A stretch of 64,000 nt of DNA from Calothrix sp. FI2-JRJ7 (GTDB lineage Bacteria; Cyanobacteriota; Cyanobacteriia; Cyanobacteriales; Nostocaceae). Location: positions 1 through 64,000 of the forward strand of contig JAHHGX010000071.1 of the NCBI GenBank assembly GCA_019359675.1, written 5' to 3'. Positions within the stretch are counted from its first letter, which is position 1. The number at the start of each line of letters is the position of its first letter. The translations under genes were made by a program, and so were the position numbers. The notes under the pieces are model-generated. The model was not told the origin of the DNA. It made no database searches and was given only the letters and a program-made list of their open reading frames with translations. This document shows, piece by piece, positions 39,845-47,229 of this stretch.

Positions 39845-39904
39845 GGTGCGTGAAAGCACTGTATTTTGCGTTACATTAATTGATAGTAATAGCTTTCACG
39901 CACC
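39845..39904. repeat. GGTGCGTGA inverted-repeat element abutting a GH5 gene
   Basis: GGTGCGTGAAAGC (39845-39857) and GCTTTCACGCACC (39892-39904) are perfect 13-base terminal inverted repeats of a 60-base element. Its last base adjoins the stop codon of the GH5 gene. A second element with 15-base arms is at 42898-42956. Confidence 0.85.
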
Positions 39905-40783
39905 CTACCTAATTTTATTGGCACCGACCAATGCGGCAATATTTTCAGAAGCAATGTAATTAAAACCCATTTCCCAACGGTATTCGAGAAGGTCTAATAT
40001 TTCTGATGTTGGTTTTTGGAACCATTCTCGCGCTAAAACTCCGGCGCCGTACTCGTGTACAGAATATACCAGCTTATTCGCAACCGATAACCGAACAGGG
40101 TTATTGCGAACACCTTCTAAATTACCACCCCACCAATGTTTTGAAAGTTTTTGCCCTGCAACAGAACCGGAAATTCCTTCGACTACAATTAACCAATTAG
40201 GATTTACAGATAAAATGGCATTTCCACAACGTTCTGCCGCTAGTCTCCAATCTGTCGCGATATCTCCACTACCCCAAGTTGCGGCGCCATGCGGATTATT
40301 CTTCAAGTCTGCACCAATAACATTTGCTTGGTTTTTGTACCGTTTCGCTAGTAATGTCCATGCATCAATCCAATCTTCTTCAGAAAAACCATCTCCATAC
40401 CATAACTGCGGAGTATAAAAGTCATTAAGTCGATGACAATCTAAAAGAATCATCAAACCTTGGCGCCCAGCTTCTTGAATAACAAAATCCATCACTTCTA
40501 AAGGTTTCTTATCCTTCAAAGCTTGGTTTTTACCATTCTTAAAATCAATCCCCGTTACCCAATTAGAACTCAAACATTCTACAGAAAAAGGTAAACGGAT
40601 AACATTATAACCTAGCTTTTTAATCTGAACCAGCATGTCTGTACAATCTCTTGTCCACAGTCCGTGCGGTGCATGATTATCTGTTTCAAACCCAAACCAA
40701 TTAACTCCACGCAGTAAAATAACTTGCCCATCCGAATCCACTATCTGCGAACCATTAGTCACTAAGGGAAACTGAATTGTCAT
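39905..40783 (-). CDS. GH5-family glycoside hydrolase-like protein, catalytic residues lost
   Basis: 292 residues of the GH5 (cellulase A) fold: VILLRGVNWFGFET, LWTRDCTDMLVQIKKLGYNV, IRLPFSVECL, MILLDCHRLND, YGDGFSEEDWIDAW, WLIVVEGI and LVYSVHEYGAGV are all typical. The acid/base motif normally reading NEP is KNNPHGAATWG, so its Glu is Asn. The chain ends IAALVGANKIR where relatives continue to the nucleophile Glu (GEFGG), and the stop lies at the edge of the 39845-39904 repeat. It should not hydrolyse glycosidic bonds; it may still bind sugar or be decaying. No signal peptide. ATG 40783 is preferred to TTG 40819. Confidence 0.82.
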   Translation of the reverse strand: MTIQFPLVTNGSQIVDSDGQVILLRGVNWFGFETDNHAPHGLWTRDCTDMLVQIKKLGYNVIRLPFSVECLSSNWVTGIDFKNGKNQALKDKKPLEVMDFVIQEAGRQGLMILLDCHRLNDFYTPQLWYGDGFSEEDWIDAWTLLAKRYKNQANVIGADLKNNPHGAATWGSGDIATDWRLAAERCGNAILSVNPNWLIVVEGISGSVAGQKLSKHWWGGNLEGVRNNPVRLSVANKLVYSVHEYGAGVLAREWFQKPTSEILDLLEYRWEMGFNYIASENIAALVGANKIR

Positions 40784-40819
40784 ACGTAGTACTGAGTTGG
40801 GTATGTTTCCACAATACAA

Positions 40820-41150
40820 CTATGACCTAATTAAGTATTCCGTAATTTTGCGTCTTTTAATACAAATGTATTTTAACTAACTCAGTCAAGCTACTGAATA
40901 TAATATTTCTATTTATAATAATATCTTGTGGAACAGGCATCCCTGCCTGTCCCTACCTAATTATATTAATTAAATCTCTAAAAAACACTATTTAGTTTTT
41001 CTAAACAGTTAAAGCGGCAGTAAACGTGATATTACTATTTATCCTACTTACCCAACGTTTATCAAGAAGTTATCCGGTTTTTTAATTAGGCGCCTATCAC
41101 CTCCACGTTGCCTTAGCTTGTCCTTTGGCACATTGCACTTTATCTAATTT
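40820..41150. other. Intergenic region with one hairpin repeat
   Basis: 331 bases, AT-rich. The only element recognised is the CTTGTGGAACAGGCATCCCT repeat at 40925-40957, with stem ACAGGCA/TGCCTGT and loop TCCC. Confidence 0.6.
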
Positions 41151-41579
41151 TTATATCGTCCAATCCTCCAATTTAAGTCCTGGTACTTGCCTAAAGTCTC
41201 GCTGATTGCGAGTTACGACAGTAGCATTAACAGACAATGCAATAGCTGCAATACGTAAATCCTGAGTTCCCACTCTAATTTTTTGGCGACGTAACTCTTG
41301 ATATTGCAAATTGGCGACTTCGGTGAAATCTAAAATTGCAAACTGCAAAATATCATCTAATGCCTCATGAAACTTGCGATAAGTACGCACTAATTTTTCT
41401 GCGTCTGAAGCTTGAGTTGCTTTACGAATTGCGCTTAGTCTTCCCCAAATCTGCTCCTCGGCAGTCACAATTGTTATAACTACTTCGCTACTGTTTTTTG
41501 CCGCGAATTTGTTGACTACCGTAAGATGCCCTTGCAAAAATAAGGTTAAATTATCTGTGTCAAGAATCCACACTGTCAA
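41151..41579 (-). CDS. PIN-domain toxin (VapC family)
   Basis: 142-residue PIN ribonuclease. Conserved residues: Asp7 in WILDTDN, Glu41/Glu42 in TIVTAEEQIWG, Asp107 in VGTQDLRIAAIAL and the VVTRNQRDFRQVPGL ending with Asn125 and Asp128. This is the full VapC pattern and a closer family fit than the PIN protein at 211-615. Its start overlaps the stop of the upstream antitoxin-like gene by four bases (ATGA at 41576-41579), indicating translational coupling. It should cleave an RNA target when the partner is degraded. Confidence 0.92.
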   Translation of the reverse strand: MTVWILDTDNLTLFLQGHLTVVNKFAAKNSSEVVITIVTAEEQIWGRLSAIRKATQASDAEKLVRTYRKFHEALDDILQFAILDFTEVANLQYQELRRQKIRVGTQDLRIAAIALSVNATVVTRNQRDFRQVPGLKLEDWTI

Positions 41580-41935
41580 CTAACCTCATTGTCACCATTT
41601 GTTGCAGCATCAACTTCTGCTCTATAATCTTGTATCGCTGCGACTACATCATCAAAGTCTGGGTCATCTTTATATTTACCTGCCAGCGCTAGTAAGGGAT
41701 TTTCAAGCTTAGGTAAAGGAATTTCCATTTGAACAATTTCTGCCTTTGCTAATTGCTCAACGAGGTGTTGCTCTAAGTTCTCTAGTGCTTCCGAGCGGGT
41801 GTTGCCTTCTGCTGAACACTCTGTCCATCCTAGAACTTTTGCTGTCCACTTGGTTTTAGTTTTTTGTTCAACGGCAACGGTGTATGTTAGTGACGATAAT
41901 TGACTATCTTTAGAAGATACCGTAGAAAGATTCAT
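41576..41935 (-). CDS. Antitoxin candidate, HicB-like N-terminal fold
   Basis: 119-residue first gene of the pair with the PIN toxin. The segment YTVAVEQKTKTKWTAKVLGW, followed by TECSAEGNTRSEALENLEQH, resembles the partial RNase-H-like HicB fold (strand-strand-GxG-helix). The C-terminal part (ENPLLALAGKYKDDPDFDDV) is of the kind that occurs in cyanobacterial antitoxins joined to VapC toxins, with the toxin-binding end. No clear DNA-binding motif is seen. Function is inferred from the four-base overlap and length. Confidence 0.75.
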   Translation of the reverse strand: MNLSTVSSKDSQLSSLTYTVAVEQKTKTKWTAKVLGWTECSAEGNTRSEALENLEQHLVEQLAKAEIVQMEIPLPKLENPLLALAGKYKDDPDFDDVVAAIQDYRAEVDAATNGDNEVS

Positions 41936-42453
41936 TTAGTGCCTTATAGTAAGTATATAGTACTATTCGAATTTAGAGCATAAGTTAAAATGACAGTAGA
42001 CAGCTTTAAATTAATAAAATATTAATTTTAGTGCTTTTATCTGTTTTTGCTACACTCAATTTTTTAATTAGTGTCCTCTGCCGTCACAATCTACACCAAT
42101 TGTAATTTGTAGTAAGTCTCCTGGCAAATAGAAAGATAAATGAGTTTTATAGACATCATGTTGGGTTGCGCGTAAGCGAAGCCAACCTACGAATTACGAA
42201 CATCTAAGAGTTACTGGATGTGTGGAAGGTGTAAAGTTAGGCGCCAGGAATTGCCGATAACCCTTAATACTGTTGATACCGCGCTGAGGTTAAGTTTTGA
42301 TTTATCTTAAAACTTATAAGTAGTTAAATTATGTTTGTGTATTCTTTACAACTAGCAGGCGCCTGCTTTCTTGGTAGCTTCTGTAAAATTTGGGTTTCCT
42401 CGACTTGAACAGATATAAACTAAAGCATCTTATAAAATGCGTTATTAAATGCT
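41936..42453. other. Intergenic region with repeats
   Basis: 518 bases, no intact gene. Contains a GTTGGGTTGCGCGTAAGCGA repeat at 42160-42190 and two GGCGCC sites (near 42240 and 42359). A pair of short arms around 41950-41970 (TAGTA/TACTA) may belong to the promoter of the 41935 antitoxin. Confidence 0.5.
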
Positions 42454-42788
42454 ATGTAAATTAAAATTAATCTCGAAAATATTCAAACTCTCACCGACTT
42501 TAAACGAAACGCTAAAGATTACGTAGAGCGAATAAAGGCTACGAAATCTCCCCTTGTGCTGACAGTTAACGGGAAAGCTGAGGTTGTAGTTTAGGAGGTA
42601 CAAGCGTTTCAATCTTATGATGGATAAGCTTGAACGTATGGAGGAAGAATTGAGGACACTCAAAAAAGAAATATTGCGACGAGAAATAGCTATTGGAACC
42701 ATCGCAGCTTGATAATGGTCAGTATACAGAGTACGATGAAGAATTGCTCCTTTGTTTTTTTGAAGAGATTAAAGCACGAGGACGCTAA
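42454..42788 (+). pseudogene. Decayed Phd/YefM-type antitoxin
   Basis: Starts ATG-TAA, then reads INLENIQTLTDFKRNAKDY and VERIKATKSPLVLTVNGKAE, a clear Phd/YefM N-terminus. A TAG (probably from CAG) follows EVVV, then the frame shifts to LERMEEELRTLKKEILRREI and shifts again to DNGQYTEYDEELL, ending KARGR at 42786. At least one nonsense change and two frameshifts make it inactive. The toxin remnant follows. Confidence 0.88.
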
Positions 42789-42826
42789 AGATTGGAGTAG
42801 AACAAAACTCCATGAACTGATTTAAT

Positions 42827-42900
42827 ATTTCTACTCAAGCAACCCAAGATATAGAACGAATATTTTAGGACTTATGATACTGTTACAACCACGAGTTGGT
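42827..42900 (+). pseudogene. 5' remnant of a ParE/RelE-type toxin
   Basis: ISTQATQDIERIF followed by a stop; this is the usual first helix of ParE/RelE toxins (ISTQANQDLE type). Homology ends at the GGTGCGTGA element starting at 42898, so the rest of the toxin has been lost at the repeat. Confidence 0.72.
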
Positions 42901-42956
42901 GCGTGACGCTACAAGTCTTATTACTACGTTGAAATTTTTTCGTAGCGTCACGCACC
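42898..42956. repeat. GGTGCGTGA inverted-repeat element, copy 2
   Basis: Perfect 15-base arms GGTGCGTGACGCTAC (42898-42912) and GTAGCGTCACGCACC (42942-42956). Same outer nine bases as the 39845 element, with different but compensated inner bases. Followed by a CTCTGTGTACTCTGTGTCTC repeat at about 42998-43018. Confidence 0.87.
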
Positions 42957-43119
42957 CTACTGTTGGCGCCAATTTGAAATCTCTCTTTCTCTCTTCTCTG
43001 TGTACTCTGTGTCTCTGTGGTAAATAAAATTACATAATAAGTCATTTACTTTTGCGACGACTACTTCGTTTTTCTGCATAATGTTTCGATATTGTTTAAT
43101 TACATTTACACAACAAAAT

Positions 43120-43147
43120 GTAGAGACGTTACATGTAACGTCTCTAC
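43120..43147. repeat. 28-bp perfect palindrome, copy 2
   Basis: Identical over 28 bases to 1513-1540. Located 26 bases beyond the stop of the 43174 gene, where it could serve as a transcript-end hairpin. Confidence 0.88.
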
Positions 43148-43173
43148 ACACGACACATAGCATTAACTAATGA

Positions 43174-43689
43174 TTAATGTTTGCCAAACCATTTAGAAGC
43201 AATTGCTCCTAATGCGGCGCCTACCACAGGGTTGCTGAGGAATTTGAAGATAGCAGGTTGTTCTGCCATTACATCACGGAAGAGGTCAGGATGATTGTGG
43301 TATGTAAACGAAGCAAGTTTAGATACATCATCAGCAGTCATCCGGTTGGGGTTGTGAGTAGAAAGACCCAATTGCTTTTCTAAATGACGGTCGTCAAGTC
43401 CTCTTTCTTTGAGGTGCTTGAAGAACGAACGCGCTACATCGTCTCTTTCGTTTGGTTGAATTTTTTCAATTGCTTTCTTGAGTTCTGGCTCCATTTGGCT
43501 TGGAGGAACTTGGTTGTGGTCGATACGACCGAACAACTGGCGCCGTTCTTGGTGTGTTGAACGTTGTGCAAACTCATCAAAGTTTTGATACTCTCTTGAA
43601 GGGTCTGAGGGAGCATCATCAAGAGATTCTGTATTTCCTTGTGCCAAATCATTCATGATTTGACGTTTGTATTGGTCACTGCTAGACAT
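43174..43689 (-). CDS. Conserved hypothetical protein, stress-locus member
   Basis: 171 residues, mainly helical and charged, with ordered segments PELKKAIEKIQPNERDDVAR, SFFKHLKERGLDDRHLEKQL and ADDVSKLASFTYHNHPDLF, and a hydrophobic Gly/Ala end NPVVGAALGAIASKWFGKH that may contact membrane. I do not recognise a family. An AGGGAG site lies just upstream of the start. It is the first of three co-oriented genes with a lipoprotein and a PRC-barrel protein further upstream on the strand, suggesting a shared stress response. Confidence 0.68.
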   Translation of the reverse strand: MSSSDQYKRQIMNDLAQGNTESLDDAPSDPSREYQNFDEFAQRSTHQERRQLFGRIDHNQVPPSQMEPELKKAIEKIQPNERDDVARSFFKHLKERGLDDRHLEKQLGLSTHNPNRMTADDVSKLASFTYHNHPDLFRDVMAEQPAIFKFLSNPVVGAALGAIASKWFGKH

Positions 43690-43764
43690 TTGTTTCTCCC
43701 TTCATTCAAATTTTATTTAAAGTCAACTAGCTTCTTGTTTTGCTTGAGGTCAATCAAAATCGTT

Positions 43765-44202
43765 TTATGAGTTATACGCGATTTCATTTGACTGAGTATC
43801 ATATTTAGCTGTCAAAATCAGCTTTTTATCAGGTGCATATACTAAAACAGTCAAGTCCTGATTTGGAAAGTTTTTGTGGAAACCTTGCACTAAAGATTTT
43901 GCCAATGGTCTTACTTCTGCGGGACGAACTTGAGGTGTAATTACAACACCTAATTTGTTGTTATCACGCACAAAAGCGTCAGAGACGATTCCTTTTGCTG
44001 TTGATACTACCCAGTTACCAAAGTCTTGACCTTGTGCAGTATTACCCAGTTCTAACTGTGAGTAATTATTACTATATGTTGCACCTGGTAGCTGTGATGT
44101 TGGCTGTTTTGCTTGTACTGAGCTACATGCACTAGTAGTTGTTAGTAGTAGCACTAACGCAAATGCTGTTAAAATACGACGGAAATGCTGAACTATTCTC
44201 AC
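43765..44202 (-). CDS. Small secreted lipoprotein, unknown function
   Basis: 145 residues with a signal peptide and lipobox (ALVLLLTTTSAC, Cys26). The mature part has a beta-rich domain: GNWVVSTAKGIVSDAF, NNKLGVVITPQVRPAEVRPL, AKSLVQGFHKNFPNQDLTVL, VYAPDKKLILTAKYD. The composition suggests a small adapter or binding domain but no family is recognised. It sits 42 bases downstream of the PRC-barrel gene, likely in the same transcript. AGGAG precedes the start. Confidence 0.78.
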   Translation of the reverse strand: MRIVQHFRRILTAFALVLLLTTTSACSSVQAKQPTSQLPGATYSNNYSQLELGNTAQGQDFGNWVVSTAKGIVSDAFVRDNNKLGVVITPQVRPAEVRPLAKSLVQGFHKNFPNQDLTVLVYAPDKKLILTAKYDTQSNEIAYNS

Positions 44203-44244
44203 GCTTTACCTCCTTGATATGTAAAAAGTCTTTAAGTTTTTTGA

Positions 44245-45105
44245 TTAAATGCGGTCTTGTTTGTTAACGACAGATCGACCGTCGGTGTCTATATCCAATT
44301 CTTCACGACGAATTGTTTCAGTTGCTTCGACTGTTTCATGGTCTACAACTTTTCGGACACGAACTTCTTCCCGTACTACCGCTTCTTTACGAATGTCAGG
44401 AACTTCTTCGTAAATATCTACATGCGCTACTTCACCTTCACGGAATGCTGTTGCATCACCAGTAACTACTCTACCTGCATCTGCGGGGGTAATACGCTCA
44501 ATAACTACTCGCTCTTTCTCAATTGGTACTGCTACACGTGCGGTTTCTGTTTCAACATGCTTACCAATTGCAACTTCACCTGCTTTACGACGCTGTTTGT
44601 TAGCTACTAAGCGCTCTTCATAAAGTCTAATAGTTGTATCATCGTGTACGCTGGTGTCGTATAAATCAGCGTCTTGGCTATACTTATAAGTATTGCGGTC
44701 GTAAGTTGGCGTGGTACGTCCAACTGCACCCAGAGGCGCCGAGGCTTCGAGTGGTGTACGATATACTCCACGTACTCGCTCTTCGTAGTCGTAGTCTAGT
44801 ACTGTATCATCTTTAAATTCAGGTAAATCTTCTGCTTGCTTTTTAGTTAACGCAGTATACACACGCTCTTCTCTTGAATCAATTTGAGCGCGACCAAGTG
44901 GAAGTAATACTTTTTTACCAAAAATCCAAAAGCCTAAATCAACAAGTAGATAACGGAACTGTCCTTGCTCATCAACTAGGATATCACTGACTGTGCCAAT
45001 TTTCTCATCACTGCCTCGGCTGTAGACACTCATTCCTTTAATGTCTTTACCTTGAATAGTGTTATGGTAGTCTGTGTCGAAATCGCTAATTTTATGGAGT
45101 GCCAT
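44245..45105 (-). CDS. PRC-barrel plus DUF2382 stress-response protein
   Basis: 286 residues. An N-terminal PRC-barrel (about 18-110: IKGMSVYSRGSDEKIGTVSD, ILVDEQGQFRYLLVDLG, KKVLLPLGRAQID) is followed by a linker and a DUF2382 domain (about 155-280: RLYEERLVANKQRRKAGEVA, then VETETARVAVPIEKERVVIE and VDIYEEVPDIRKEAVVREE). DUF2382 proteins are linked to stress responses in cyanobacteria and actinobacteria. It is strongly charged and without a signal peptide, so cytoplasmic. It heads a row of three co-oriented genes and is divergent from the BON lipoprotein across 450 bases holding a direct repeat. Confidence 0.9.
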   Translation of the reverse strand: MALHKISDFDTDYHNTIQGKDIKGMSVYSRGSDEKIGTVSDILVDEQGQFRYLLVDLGFWIFGKKVLLPLGRAQIDSREERVYTALTKKQAEDLPEFKDDTVLDYDYEERVRGVYRTPLEASAPLGAVGRTTPTYDRNTYKYSQDADLYDTSVHDDTTIRLYEERLVANKQRRKAGEVAIGKHVETETARVAVPIEKERVVIERITPADAGRVVTGDATAFREGEVAHVDIYEEVPDIRKEAVVREEVRVRKVVDHETVEATETIRREELDIDTDGRSVVNKQDRI

Positions 45106-45320
45106 TAGTTATTTTCTCTAGGGTTATATATTAACGATGTTAAATATCTAAAACCCATGAGCCATCTTTCTAGAGAATGAAACGCTCCTATCTCTAGGTA
45201 TAAAACCCTCTTAATATTTATTAATATTTGCTGAATTTGATGCTTATATGAGCATGTAAGGTAATGATATTTCTCAGAAGATGGTTTTATAGATACTATT
45301 ATAATCATTAACTATAAATT

Positions 45321-45425
45321 TGTGACTACTTTCTAGCATTCTATGTCAATTATAGATAAGTCATTATAGGACTAAAGTACTAAGTAAGATATTAATAATT
45401 GTGACTAAGCTCTAGCATTTAATGT
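45321..45425. promoter_or_regulatory. Direct repeat in a divergent promoter region
   Basis: Two 26-base copies (45321-45346 and 45400-45425), start-to-start 79 bases, sharing TGTGACTA, TCTAGCATT and ATGT (21 of 26 identical). They lie between the divergent PRC-barrel and BON genes and may be paired regulator sites. Confidence 0.45.
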
Positions 45426-45554
45426 ATGTTACATAGCATTGTATTCTAACTTTTGAGAGATACTGTTTCATTCAATTGATTGATGATAAGTTCGCTTGAA
45501 TATGAGGAAATATAATTAAATAAATCGATAATATAACTAAATATTGAAGTTAGT

Positions 45555-46037
45555 ATGAAAAAAGCAGTTCCGGTTCTTTTTAGCTGTTTTTTAATTATTG
45601 GTGCTGCCGCTTGTGAAAGTCCTGCAAAAACTAGCTCAAGGGCGCCAGACCGTACTGATGTAACTACTAAAATAACTGACCAAGAAGCAACAGGTGCAGC
45701 TAAAAATGATGCCCAAAGTCAAATTAGGCGCCAGCAGTTAAATGCCGATATTCGTGCGCGTGAAGAACGAAATAATTGGGCAGGTGGTAGTGAACAAAAA
45801 AACCCTACAGACTTAGCAAGTCAGGTACGCTCAAAATTAGAAGCAAATATTCCCAATAGCCACTTGGCTGTAGAAGCTGCTAAGGACGGAACTATATATG
45901 TTACAGGAACTGTTGCAAATTCTTCACAGTTTGGCAAGGTTGCCCCCTTAGCTCGCGAAATTAAAGGTGTCTCATTTGTAGAGATGAAAGTTACTGTCGC
46001 TAATGCTAAGACTAAGGTGGTGAATAACCAACAGTAG
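45555..46037 (+). CDS. BON-domain lipoprotein
   Basis: 160 residues: signal peptide with lipobox FLIIGAAACES (lipid-bearing Cys20), a disordered charged linker with a RRQQLNADIRAREERNNW segment, and one BON domain (about 88-150) with LASQVRSKLEANIPNSHLAV, DGTIYVTGTVANSSQFGKVA and VSFVEMKVTV. BON domains bind phospholipid and stabilise the envelope under osmotic stress (OsmY-like). It should be an outer or plasma membrane periplasmic lipoprotein. The following CAAD gene starts 38 bases later, so they probably form a unit. Confidence 0.88.
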   Translation: MKKAVPVLFSCFLIIGAAACESPAKTSSRAPDRTDVTTKITDQEATGAAKNDAQSQIRRQQLNADIRAREERNNWAGGSEQKNPTDLASQVRSKLEANIPNSHLAVEAAKDGTIYVTGTVANSSQFGKVAPLAREIKGVSFVEMKVTVANAKTKVVNNQQ

Positions 46038-46075
46038 AAAAAACTAGAACAAAAACTAGAACAAAGGAGTCAATT

Positions 46076-46468
46076 ATGGAAACTCAAGAACAAACCAAAC
46101 AACAAGAATATGCTACTAAGCTTCAAAACGAAGCAACTTCTCAATTCGATAGCCAAGTGCAACATATTACTCAACAAGTTTCTAATTTTCTCGCAGAACT
46201 ACCAACCAACGTTAATCGCTTCTATCAAGAGTACAAACTCCCTGTCCTCAGCTTTGTTGCACTGGTAGTTGGTATTGTTGTACTTCGTGTTGGCTTGGCA
46301 GTAATAGGCGCCATCAATAGCATTCCTTTAGTAAAACCAATTTTTGAGTTAATAGGGATGGGTTATACTGGTTGGTTTGTTTACCGCTACTTAATCAATA
46401 GTTCTGCGCGTAAGGAACTGGTAGAAAATATAGACTCGACTAAAAAGGAAGTCTTGGGTAGTAACTAG
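46076..46468 (+). CDS. CAAD-domain (CURT1-like) membrane protein
   Basis: 130 residues: an amphipathic N-terminal helix (TSQFDSQVQHITQQVSNFLA), two adjacent transmembrane helices (about 60-84, VLSFVALVVGIVVLRVGLAV, and about 90-110, LVKPIFELIGMGYTGWFVYR) and a charged C-terminal helix. This is the CAAD fold, named for its fusion to cyanobacterial aminoacyl-tRNA synthetases and related to CURT1 proteins that curve thylakoids. GGAG lies nine bases before the ATG. It probably acts in membrane shaping or anchoring alongside the BON lipoprotein. Confidence 0.88.
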   Translation: METQEQTKQQEYATKLQNEATSQFDSQVQHITQQVSNFLAELPTNVNRFYQEYKLPVLSFVALVVGIVVLRVGLAVIGAINSIPLVKPIFELIGMGYTGWFVYRYLINSSARKELVENIDSTKKEVLGSN

Positions 46469-46477
46469 GTTAGTATT

Positions 46478-46506
46478 GGGACGGGCTTTCCTGCCCGTTC
46501 CACAAG
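46478..46506. repeat. CGGGC hairpin repeat between convergent genes
   Basis: ACGGGC-TTTCCT-GCCCGT followed by TCCACAAG, the reverse orientation of the CTTGTGGAAC repeat family. It lies between two convergent genes and can serve as a bidirectional terminator. Confidence 0.7.
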
Positions 46507-46509
46507 AGT

Positions 46510-47103
46510 TTATATTGTTGTTTGCTGTTTGTGAACAAAGAGTCTAAATAGTACAGTAAACACAATACCACTTAGTACTGTAGCCCAAGTTGCTGCTGAC
46601 AGCGTTTGATTCATGGCAATTGCTACTGCTGGATTTAATATTCCTTTACTAATTAATAACCCAGCAGTTAAAGCTGCACCTATAGCTATACCACTACCAG
46701 AAGAAGGAACATTCTTTTCATAAACTGCCAAAACTGTCAGCATCAAAATACCAAAACCAACAAATTCTGCCAAGCTGTTTGCTGCAAAGTAATACGGCGC
46801 CAAAACACCGACTAAGTTACCCAACGACCTTGCTAACAACGCACCAAGGATTTGCGCCGCAATATATAATGTACCTGTACTAGCCGTAATACTTCGATTT
46901 ACAAGTAGACCAATAGTGACGGCTGGGTTTAAGTGGGCGCCTGAAATACTTCCAACAGCGTAAACGAATGCTGCAAGCGTTAAACCAACTGCGTAAGATG
47001 TACCACCCAAAAGTGCAGCTAATGTTAGGAAAAAGGTTCCTATAAATTCAGCGAAAGCAGCTTTAACGTCTGGTTTTAATAAGGCGCCTGTAGAGTTTCT
47101 CAT
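46510..47103 (-). CDS. MIP/aquaporin-family channel, short
   Basis: 197 residues with six hydrophobic segments. Both half-helix signatures are present, HLNPAVTIG (Asn59-Pro60-Ala61) and ILNPAVAIAM (Asn157-Pro158-Ala159). The Arg that normally follows the second NPA and makes the selectivity filter is Val160, and the usual length of 230-270 is shortened, mostly in loops. Permeability may therefore differ from water-specific aquaporins; gas, glycerol or small solutes are possible. Start at 47103 lies within a GGCGCC-bearing segment, with no strong ribosome-binding site visible. Confidence 0.87.
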   Translation of the reverse strand: MRNSTGALLKPDVKAAFAEFIGTFFLTLAALLGGTSYAVGLTLAAFVYAVGSISGAHLNPAVTIGLLVNRSITASTGTLYIAAQILGALLARSLGNLVGVLAPYYFAANSLAEFVGFGILMLTVLAVYEKNVPSSGSGIAIGAALTAGLLISKGILNPAVAIAMNQTLSAATWATVLSGIVFTVLFRLFVHKQQTTI

Positions 47104-47130
47104 GTTGCTATATTTTTAATATCCAAGCAA

Positions 47131-47181
47131 GAAACCGGGTTTGTACGCAAAATCATCGTTTTATTACACAAACCCGGTTTC
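47131..47181. repeat. GAAACCGGGTTT inverted repeat, copy 1
   Basis: GAAACCGGGTTT (47131-47142) and AAACCCGGTTTC (47170-47181) are 12-base perfect arms with a 27-base centre. The same element is at 52414-52479; weaker traces occur near 21764 and 57510. Confidence 0.82.
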
Positions 47182-47229
47182 TAGGTTTCTGTTTTTACTA
47201 TTTATATAGCTATTAAGTAATTATTATAG

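Noticed and set aside
42445-42702. 85-codon minus-strand frame over the dead antitoxin
   Set aside because: It is the antisense of a recognisable Phd/YefM pseudogene.
44257-44610. 117-codon plus-strand frame across the DUF2382 gene
   Set aside because: Phe/Cys/Tyr-rich shadow of a charged minus-strand gene.
45105-45308. 67-codon minus-strand frame upstream of the PRC-barrel gene
   Set aside because: A/T-rich promoter DNA containing repeats, no ribosome-binding site; better read as regulatory sequence.
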